Part shown: one piece after another, positions 1 through 4,601 of the stretch | Position numbering within the stretch: position 1 is the first letter of the stretch | Layout of the letters: each line of letters starts with the position of its first letter | Assembly (NCBI GenBank): GCA_045627805.1 | Contig: JAZQOJ010000151.1 | Span: 1 to 5,454 of the forward strand | Source of the DNA: UBA1756 sp045627805 | GTDB taxonomy: Bacteria; Bacteroidota; Bacteroidia; Bacteroidales; WCHB1-69 | Direction of reading: 5' to 3' | DNA length: 5,454 bases | Translations under genes and position numbers: made by a program | The notes under the pieces: generated by a model | What the model saw: the letters and a program-made list of their open reading frames with translations, nothing else | Databases searched by the model: none | Told to the model about the DNA's origin: nothing

Positions 1-359
1 AGCAGCAGCACGCGGTCGGGATAACGATGTGTGAGGCCGGGAACTGGTGAGTCCTCATCCTCGTGCAACGGGTCGAGCAGGTCGGCGGCCGATTGGTGCA
101 CTTCTGCGGCTGTGGGGATTGCCTGACGGCGAATCGGGCAATAGGGATCGTTCGGGTCAATCAAGCTGAGGTAGTACGGAGTGATGGCCATACGGAGGGT
201 CTGGAGCGTCTTGCTAACGCCCTCGGCTTCTTCGTCGGTCAGGTCAACGTACTTTTTCAGTTGGTCCAGATTTTCAATTCTGTTCTGTACTTGCCATTTC
301 CAATCGTTCCATTGTTCATCGGTAACGTTTGGAAAAAGTTCTTTTCTTCTACTTGCCAT
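1..359 (-). CDS. kamA: Lysine 2,3-aminomutase, N-terminal part (partial, 3' end outside window)
   Basis: This is the first 119 codons of a radical-SAM, PLP-dependent lysine 2,3-aminomutase, which converts L-lysine to L-beta-lysine in the cytoplasm, the first step of lysine fermentation. The reading frame starts at ATG 359-357 and is open to the window edge. Recognition rests on the family's N-terminal signature: WNDWKWQVQNRIE at residues 17-29, RMAITPYYLSLIDPNDP at 56-72, RRQAIPT at 77-83, DPLHED at 96-101, and SPVPGLTHRYPDRVLLL ending at the edge. These match the clostridial KamA N-terminus closely and do not resemble the shorter EpmB proteins that modify EF-P. The radical-SAM CxxxCxxC cluster motif should lie just beyond position 1, so catalytic integrity cannot be judged. 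The gene has no Shine-Dalgarno sequence; its leader is AT-rich, as usual in Bacteroidetes. It is divergent from gyrA. The start is well supported because family similarity begins within about ten residues of it. Confidence 0.95.
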   Translation of the reverse strand, partial: MASRRKELFPNVTDEQWNDWKWQVQNRIENLDQLKKYVDLTDEEAEGVSKTLQTLRMAITPYYLSLIDPNDPYCPIRRQAIPTAAEVHQSAADLLDPLHEDEDSPVPGLTHRYPDRVLL

Positions 360-406
360 TATATCAAGGTTTTATATTAATTAAATTAACTTACAAAAAG
401 CAGCCG

Positions 407-414
407 CAAATTTA
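407..414 (-). promoter_or_regulatory. Candidate kamA -7 promoter box (TAAATTTG)
   Basis: Read on the minus strand, these bases are TAAATTTG, an exact match to the Bacteroidetes sigma-ABfr -7 consensus TAnnTTTG. The box lies 47 bases before the kamA start codon and would give a leader of roughly 40 nt. No TTTG is seen at the expected 19-21 base spacing upstream (that stretch reads around GAACATTATTT), so only half of the bipartite promoter is present. Motifs this short arise by chance in AT-rich DNA. The location, just upstream of a gene with a confident start, is the main support. Confidence 0.45.
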
Positions 415-448
415 CAATTTTTTTTGGAAATAATGTTCGTTATGCTAT

Positions 449-480
449 AAAAATGCTTGCGTATGGATTCAGACACGCAA
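449..480 (-). terminator. Terminator/attenuator-like hairpin in the kamA leader side
   Basis: On the minus strand TTGCGT (480-475) pairs perfectly with ACGCAA (462-457) around a 12-base loop, followed by GCA and then five T residues (453-449). Two further G-C pairs can form outside the stem (484-483 with 456-455) if TA at 481-482 is bulged. The shape is that of a modest intrinsic terminator for transcription moving toward kamA. The stem is short for that role and the T tract starts three bases after it. It could instead be a chance fold. The candidate kamA -7 box lies downstream of it, so it would affect only transcripts that start farther up, toward gyrA. Confidence 0.25.
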
Positions 481-513
481 TAGCGAACTCTTTCCCCTTT
501 CATCTTGTAAACA

Positions 514-528
514 GACTTGGGACTTGAG
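514..528 (+). repeat. Tandem GACTTnn heptamer, two units
   Basis: GACTTGG at 514-520 is followed directly by GACTTGA at 521-527 and another G, giving two 7-base units that share GACTT. A related three-unit array lies at 3540-3560 on the opposite strand, just past korB. Two units alone would be unremarkable. The same core with the same 7-base period on both sides of gyrA is what makes it worth recording. Function is unknown. Confidence 0.45.
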
Positions 529-534
529 GAAGAA

Positions 535-571
535 AAGAAGCGCAGCTTCTTAACAACGAGAATGAAGTTGT
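535..571. other. Two adjacent stem-loops
   Basis: AAGAAGC (535-541) pairs with GCTTCTT (545-551) around a GCA triloop, a perfect 7-bp stem. Immediately after it, ACAAC (553-557) pairs with GTTGT (567-571) around a 9-base loop. Neither is followed by a T tract on the plus strand. On the minus strand the first hairpin is followed by TTCTTCC, not a clean U run, so these do not look like intrinsic terminators. They could be structural parts of a small RNA or of an interspersed repeat. Orientation cannot be decided. Confidence 0.35.
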
Positions 572-603
572 GTTATTTGCTGTTTGATAAAAATCGCATT
601 TAA

Positions 604-627
604 GCCGTGAAATCTTCGTTTTACGGC
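604..627. other. 9-bp stem-loop
   Basis: GCCGTGAAA (604-612) pairs with TTTTACGGC (619-627), nine pairs including one G-T wobble (on the plus strand), around the six-base loop TCTTCG. It is the strongest fold in the kamA-gyrA gap. No U tract follows on either strand, so an intrinsic terminator is unlikely. It lies about 90 bases upstream of the gyrA -7 box and is not part of the predicted gyrA transcript. It may belong to a minus-strand RNA or a repeat element. Confidence 0.4.
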
Positions 628-714
628 GTTCCAGATTTTCTGCCGACCCCCTGACGATAAAGAAATTATTTTCAAAAAAATCACTATTTATGCGTCTCAT
701 ATTATTTTTTTTCG

Positions 715-722
715 TATTTTTG
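715..722 (+). promoter_or_regulatory. Candidate gyrA -7 promoter box (TATTTTTG)
   Basis: TATTTTTG matches the Bacteroidetes -7 consensus TAnnTTTG at every fixed position. It would place the transcript start near 727-730, giving a gyrA leader of about 70 nt. The -33 element is weak: TTTATG at 687-692 is the nearest resemblance to TTTG and sits a few bases too far upstream (ideal spacing 19-21). The box lies at the border between the mixed-composition intergenic block and the almost pure A/T leader, a plausible place for the main gyrA promoter. Confidence 0.5.
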
Positions 723-740
723 TAAATTATAATAAATGAA

Positions 741-756
741 TTAAATCATTGATTAA
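741..756. repeat. Imperfect AT-rich inverted repeat in the gyrA leader
   Basis: TTAAATCA (741-748) and TGATTAA (750-756) are inverted copies apart from one extra A, and contain the perfect core AATCA-T-TGATT (744-754). It falls about 12-15 bases downstream of the predicted gyrA transcript start, where a repressor could act. The leader has only six G/C bases in 77, so palindromes of this kind are easily produced by chance. It is recorded as a weak operator candidate only. Confidence 0.2.
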
Positions 757-797
757 TAAATAATTATAAAATATTTTTTTACTAAAAACTTAAAAAA

Positions 798-3374
798 ATG
801 GCAGAAGGCGGAAGAATTGTACAGGTCAACATCGAAAACCAGATGAAGACCGCGTACATCGATTATTCAATGTCGGTGATTGTGGCGCGTGCGTTGCCTG
901 ACGCTCGCGACGGAATGAAGCCCGTTCATAGAAGAATTTTGTATGCGATGTGGGACCAGGGCATCGTGGCAGGAAAACCATACAAGAAGTCGGCCCGTAT
1001 CGTCGGTGAGGTGCTCGGTAAGTACCACCCGCACGGCGACGGTGCTGTTTACGACGCAATGGTGCGTATGGCTCAGGACTGGTCGATGCGCCTTCCGTAC
1101 GTTGACGGACAGGGCAACTTCGGCTCCGTGGATGGCGACAGCCCCGCTGCTATGCGTTACACCGAGGCCCGCCTCCGCAAGTGCGCTGAGGAATTGCTCA
1201 ACGACATAGAAAAGGATACTGTTGATATGCGCAAGAACTTCAGTGAGGAATTTGACGAGCCCACCGTGCTGCCCGCCAAGATTCCCGCCCTGCTGGTGAA
1301 CGGCTCGTCGGGCATCGCCGTCGGTATGGCCACCAATATGGCTCCGCACAACCTCGGAGAGGTGTGCGACGGCATCTGCGCCTATATCGACAACAACGAC
1401 ATCACGATTGAGGAACTGATGCAGTACATCAAGGCACCGGATTTCCCGTCGGGATGCAACATCTACGGATACGATGGCGTGCGCGCCGCCTTTGAGACGG
1501 GCCGCGGCCGCGTGATTATGCGCGGTGACGCCACCATCGACGAAGAGCACGGCAAAAACCAGATCATCGTGACCTCTCTGCCCTATATGGTCGGACCATC
1601 AGACCTGATCAGCCACACCGCTGAACTGGTGAAGGAGGGCAAAATTGACGGCATCGCCGACATCGAGGATTTGAGCAACAAGCGCAACGGCACGCGCATC
1701 GTTTACATTTTGAAGAAGGATGCCATCCCGAATGTGGTGCTCAACAAGTTGTACCAGTACACCGCTCTCCAGTCGTCGTTCAGCATCAACAATGTGGCGT
1801 TGGTGAACGGCCGCCCCGAGACTCTGAACCTGAAACAGCTCATTGAGTGCTACGTCAAGCATCGTCACGAAGTGGTAATCCGCCGCGCGCAGTTCGAGCT
1901 GCGGAAAGCGCAAGACCGCGCCCACATCCTCGAAGGCCTGCTCAAAGCATTGGACATTATTGATGAAATCATCGCTCTGATGAAGGCCTCCAAGAATGCT
2001 GACGAGGCCCGCCAGGGCTTGATCGACAAATGGGCGTTCACCGATATCCAGGCACGCGCCATCGTGGAGATGCGCTTGCGTCAGCTTACCGGCCTGGAAC
2101 GCGAAAAACTCCAGAACGAATACGACGAACTGATGAAACTCATTGCCTACTTGCAACGCGTTCTTTCCGAAGAGGCACTTCAGTATCAAATTATCAAGGA
2201 CGAGCTGATTGATTTGAAGAACAAGTACGCCGACGAGCGCCGTTCCACCATCAACTTCCATACGGCGGCATTCAGAATTGAGGACAACTATGCCGACACC
2301 GATATGGCCATCACCGTGTCGCACCTCGGCTATATCAAGCGCACCTCCTTGTCGGAGTACAAGGCGCAGGCACGCGGCGGCCGCGGCTCTCGTGGAAGCA
2401 GCACCCGCGAGTCGGATTTCACCGAACAGCTGTACATCGCCAACAACCACGCTTACCTGCTCATCTTCACCGAGAAGGGACGCTGCTACTGGCTGCGCGT
2501 GTTCGAAATTCCGGAAGGCGCGAAGACGTTCAAGGGACGTGCCATCCAGAACCTCCTCAATATGGAATCCGACGATAAGATCAAGACCATCATCAATGTG
2601 AAGGATTTGACCGACCAGGAGTTCTGCGACAACCATTTCATCATTATGTGTACCGAAAAGGGTACGGTGAAGAAGACTCCGCTTTCCGCATATTCGCGCC
2701 CGCGCACCAATGGCATCATCGCCATCAACGTGCGCGAAGGCGACCAGCTGGTGGAGGCGCAACTCACCGATGGCAACTGCGAGTTGATGCTGGCTGTTCA
2801 CTCGGGCAAGGCCGTCCGCTTCAATGAGAGCACGGTCCGCACGGTGGGTAGAAATTCTACTGGCGTGCGCGGCGTGACCCTCGCCGACGAAAACGATTTC
2901 GTGGTGGGTATGATCGCCCTCAACTCTCCGGAAAACAACGTGCTGGTGGTTTCCGAAAAGGGATTCGGCAAACGTTCTCTTCTGGAAGAATACCGCGTGA
3001 CCAATCGTGGTGGCAAGGGTGTCAAGACACTCAACATTACCGACAAAACCGGTGGATTGGTGGCCCTGAAGCGCGTGACCGACGATGACGACCTGATGAT
3101 CATCAACCGCTCCGGCATCACGATCCGTCTGCACATCGACAGTCTGCGCGTGCTCGGACGTGCTACGCAGGGCGTGAAACTCATCAACTTGAACGACAAG
3201 GATGTGATTGCCGCTGTGGCTCAGGTTCCGCGCGAGGATGACGAGGAAGAACTGTCCGAAGGCGCGGAAAATCCTGTTGAAATCGTTGAGGGAGAAGTCG
3301 TACCGGAAGAAATCGGTACCGCCGAGGACATCGACGAAACTTCTGAGGAGATTTCCGAAGACAATGAACAATAG
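798..3374 (+). CDS. gyrA: DNA gyrase subunit A (complete, 858 aa)
   Basis: GyrA is the cleavage-reunion and DNA-wrapping subunit of the A2B2 gyrase that introduces negative supercoils using ATP hydrolysed by GyrB. Family sequence starts at residue 1, fixing the ATG, which sits behind an A-rich stretch with no Shine-Dalgarno sequence. The N-terminal cleavage domain carries DYSMSVIVARALPDARDGMKP at about 22-42, the quinolone region GKYHPHGDGAVYD at 74-86, DGQGNFGS at 103-110 (GyrA rather than ParC), catalytic Tyr121 after Arg120, and the DNA-bending Ile173 in SSGIAVG. Tower and coiled-coil gate segments follow to about 485. The beta-pinwheel C-terminal domain (about 490-810) has a GyrA-box-like QARGGRG at 524-530 and NRGGKG at 736-741. 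The tail 813-858 has 22 acidic and no basic residues. Oddities: position 82 is Gly where E. coli has Ser83, and the GyrA box departs from QRRGGKG. The gene is monocistronic here, with terminators downstream. Confidence 0.99.
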   Translation: MAEGGRIVQVNIENQMKTAYIDYSMSVIVARALPDARDGMKPVHRRILYAMWDQGIVAGKPYKKSARIVGEVLGKYHPHGDGAVYDAMVRMAQDWSMRLPYVDGQGNFGSVDGDSPAAMRYTEARLRKCAEELLNDIEKDTVDMRKNFSEEFDEPTVLPAKIPALLVNGSSGIAVGMATNMAPHNLGEVCDGICAYIDNNDITIEELMQYIKAPDFPSGCNIYGYDGVRAAFETGRGRVIMRGDATIDEEHGKNQIIVTSLPYMVGPSDLISHTAELVKEGKIDGIADIEDLSNKRNGTRIVYILKKDAIPNVVLNKLYQYTALQSSFSINNVALVNGRPETLNLKQLIECYVKHRHEVVIRRAQFELRKAQDRAHILEGLLKALDIIDEIIALMKASKNADEARQGLIDKWAFTDIQARAIVEMRLRQLTGLEREKLQNEYDELMKLIAYLQRVLSEEALQYQIIKDELIDLKNKYADERRSTINFHTAAFRIEDNYADTDMAITVSHLGYIKRTSLSEYKAQARGGRGSRGSSTRESDFTEQLYIANNHAYLLIFTEKGRCYWLRVFEIPEGAKTFKGRAIQNLLNMESDDKIKTIINVKDLTDQEFCDNHFIIMCTEKGTVKKTPLSAYSRPRTNGIIAINVREGDQLVEAQLTDGNCELMLAVHSGKAVRFNESTVRTVGRNSTGVRGVTLADENDFVVGMIALNSPENNVLVVSEKGFGKRSLLEEYRVTNRGGKGVKTLNITDKTGGLVALKRVTDDDDLMIINRSGITIRLHIDSLRVLGRATQGVKLINLNDKDVIAAVAQVPREDDEEELSEGAENPVEIVEGEVVPEEIGTAEDIDETSEEISEDNEQ

Positions 3375-3414
3375 AAAGGACTGAGGCACTGATAGAGGCC
3401 TTTGTCGCAATAGC

Positions 3415-3450
3415 AAAAAACTGCCTTCCGAAAGGTTGGCAGTTTTTTTT
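3415..3450. terminator. Bidirectional intrinsic terminator after gyrA
   Basis: AAAAAACTGCC (3415-3425) pairs perfectly with GGCAGTTTTTT (3438-3448). The 12-base interior can fold further through CC-GAAA-GG. The plus-strand T tract runs 3443-3450 (eight T), and the A run at 3415-3420 gives six U on the minus strand. It lies 40 bases past the gyrA stop and is the best gyrA terminator candidate. It also backs up the korB terminator from the other side. Confidence 0.9.
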
Positions 3451-3481
3451 GATGAACGAAAGAAGTCCATTCTTTATACAC

Positions 3482-3517
3482 AAAAACGGCCGCACGAGTT
3501 GCCTCGGCGGCCGTTTT
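3482..3517. terminator. Bidirectional intrinsic terminator after korB
   Basis: AAAACGGCCGC (3483-3493) pairs with GCGGCCGTTTT (3507-3517). The stem continues through CGAG (3495-3498) with CTCG (3503-3506) past one bulged A, closing on a TTGC loop, for about 15 pairs. The minus strand ends in five U (3486-3482), the plus strand in four. It is the first hairpin met by transcription leaving korB, about 50 bases after its stop codon, so its main role is probably to end the korAB message. It could also catch read-through from gyrA. Confidence 0.88.
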
Positions 3518-3539
3518 CATCTACTTACAAAACTCGGAT

Positions 3540-3560
3540 TAAAGTCTCAAGTCGTAAGTC
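3540..3560 (-). repeat. Tandem GACTTnn heptamer, three units
   Basis: On the minus strand the units are GACTTAC (3560-3554), GACTTGA (3553-3547) and GACTTTA (3546-3540): an invariant GACTT core with two variable bases and an exact 7-base period. The array starts only six bases past the korB stop codon and ends before its terminator, so it would be transcribed in the korB 3' UTR. The unit GACTTGA is identical to one in the array at 514-528 on the other side of gyrA. Its role is unknown. It could be a low-copy simple repeat or a spaced binding site. Confidence 0.55.
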
Positions 3561-3566
3561 TTATGA

Positions 3567-4598
3567 CTATACTTCCCAGGTGTCGCCACTGTTGAGAAGG
3601 TCGTCAACGCACTTGTACTTGCCGTTGGCCTTGCATTCGTCCATTTGGTCTTCGTACAGTTGAGTGTAGGAGGTTTTCTTCACGTTGCGGATCACGCCGA
3701 TGGCCACGGGAAGTTCGCCGCACATACGGGCCAGCATCATATGGATACCGGTATCTTCGGTGGTCTCATCGTGGATCATAATGTCGTCCATCGTGATGCC
3801 GTTTTCACCAATGGTGACGGCTTCAAGACAGCGGCCGTTGAAACGGATACCTCTGTTTTTCTCTTTGCCGAAGATCATCGGTTTTCCGTGTTCCAAAACG
3901 ATGGTGCGGTCGTCGCGGACGGCGCGGTCGGTGATGGCAGCGTGTGTTTTGTCATTGAAAATCATACAGTTCTGAAGAACTTCCACCACGCTGGTGCCAT
4001 CGTGCTGAGCAGCGCGCGTCATAATGTCGGTGGTGAGTCCGGGCACGCAGTCGAGAGCGCGTGCGAAGAACGAACCCTGAGCCCCCATTACCAGTTCGCC
4101 AGGATTGAACGGATAGTCGATCGTGCCGAAGGGAGAAGTCTTGGTCACTTGTCCGAACTTGGTGGTGGGAGAGTATTGTCCTTTGGTCAGGCCGTAGATT
4201 TCATTATTAAATATGGTAATGTTCAGGTCCTGGTTGCGGCGTACTGCGTGAATCAGGTGGTTGCCGCCGATAGCCATTGAGTCGCCATCACCCATATTCA
4301 CCCAAACGCTCAGGGCAGGATTGGCCAGCTTGGCACCCGTAGCGATAGCGCAGGCGCGGCCGTGGATGCTGTGGAATCCGTATGTGTCAACATAATACGG
4401 GATACGCGATGAGCAACCGATACCGGAAACCATCAGGATGTTTTCCTTCTTGTGACCGGTTTTCGGGAATGTATTGAGCAGGGAAGCCAAGATGGCGTGG
4501 TCGCCGCAGCCGGGACACCATTTCACCATCTGATCGCTCTGGAAATCAGCTTTCGTATATTCGCATTCCGCTTTCGGAACAAAATGTCTTTCTGCCAT
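3567..4598 (-). CDS. korB: 2-oxoglutarate:ferredoxin oxidoreductase subunit beta (complete, 343 aa)
   Basis: KorB is the thiamine-diphosphate and [4Fe-4S] subunit of the cytoplasmic enzyme that converts 2-oxoglutarate, CoA and oxidised ferredoxin to succinyl-CoA, CO2 and reduced ferredoxin; the reaction can also run as a reductive carboxylation. The cluster ligands expected for the family are visible: Cys28 and Cys31 in WCPGCG, Cys62 in GIGCSS, and probably Cys211 in LQNCMIFN. The Mg-TPP motif is GDGDSMAIGGNH at 103-114 with NNEIYGLTKGQYSPT at 131-145, and RRN at 120-122. HGRACAIATGAKLANP (80-95) is also typical. The length is normal for the beta subunit. The start lies three bases after the korA stop with a good AGGAG upstream, so the two are co-transcribed and probably translationally coupled. 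Substrate is inferred from family resemblance; a related 2-oxoacid cannot be strictly excluded. Confidence 0.96.
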   Translation of the reverse strand: MAERHFVPKAECEYTKADFQSDQMVKWCPGCGDHAILASLLNTFPKTGHKKENILMVSGIGCSSRIPYYVDTYGFHSIHGRACAIATGAKLANPALSVWVNMGDGDSMAIGGNHLIHAVRRNQDLNITIFNNEIYGLTKGQYSPTTKFGQVTKTSPFGTIDYPFNPGELVMGAQGSFFARALDCVPGLTTDIMTRAAQHDGTSVVEVLQNCMIFNDKTHAAITDRAVRDDRTIVLEHGKPMIFGKEKNRGIRFNGRCLEAVTIGENGITMDDIMIHDETTEDTGIHMMLARMCGELPVAIGVIRNVKKTSYTQLYEDQMDECKANGKYKCVDDLLNSGDTWEV

Positions 4599-4601
4599 AA
4601 C

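Larger units (their letters stand above)
360..797. other. Divergent kamA-gyrA intergenic region (438 bases, no convincing gene)
   Basis: This region separates the divergent kamA and gyrA start codons and is longer than two simple promoters need. From left to right it holds the kamA leader and -7 box, a hairpin at 457-480, a tandem GACTTnn heptamer at 514-528, paired stem-loops at 535-571, a 9-bp stem-loop at 604-627, a 4-bp hairpin at 632-642 (CAGA/TCTG), a gyrA -7 box at 715-722 and an almost GC-free gyrA leader from 723 to 797. The part from about 455 to 660 is clearly less AT-rich than both flanks. That fits a distinct inserted repeat, a structured RNA or the remnant of an older gene. No recognisable protein is encoded on either strand. 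Confidence 0.7.

Noticed and set aside
63..380. A 105-codon plus-strand frame at the left end
   Set aside because: It lies opposite the kamA N-terminus, whose protein sequence is clearly recognisable; the plus-strand product resembles nothing.
500..700. A 66-codon minus-strand open frame in the kamA-gyrA gap
   Set aside because: Not accepted as a gene: unrecognised, Ser/Arg/Asn-rich, and it runs through several hairpins and the GACTTnn repeat. It starts next to the gyrA -7 box. It is kept only as part of the intergenic-element finding.
867..1550. A 227-codon minus-strand frame opposite the gyrA 5' half
   Set aside because: Same antisense-shadow origin; no family resemblance and no plausible start context.
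798..3374. Topoisomerase IV subunit A (parC) instead of gyrA
   Set aside because: DGQGNFGS after the quinolone region, a GyrA-box-like motif and a full beta-pinwheel domain with acidic tail favour GyrA.
1599..3470. A 623-codon open frame on the minus strand opposite gyrA
   Set aside because: It is a long antisense shadow created by the codon bias of gyrA. It lies in a register opposite a confidently identified essential gene, has His/Val/Asp-rich low-information sequence, and shows no recognisable domain.
3645..4280. A 211-codon plus-strand frame opposite korB
   Set aside because: Shadow of korB; His/Val/Gly-rich without domains, and korB carries complete TPP and Fe-S motifs on the other strand.
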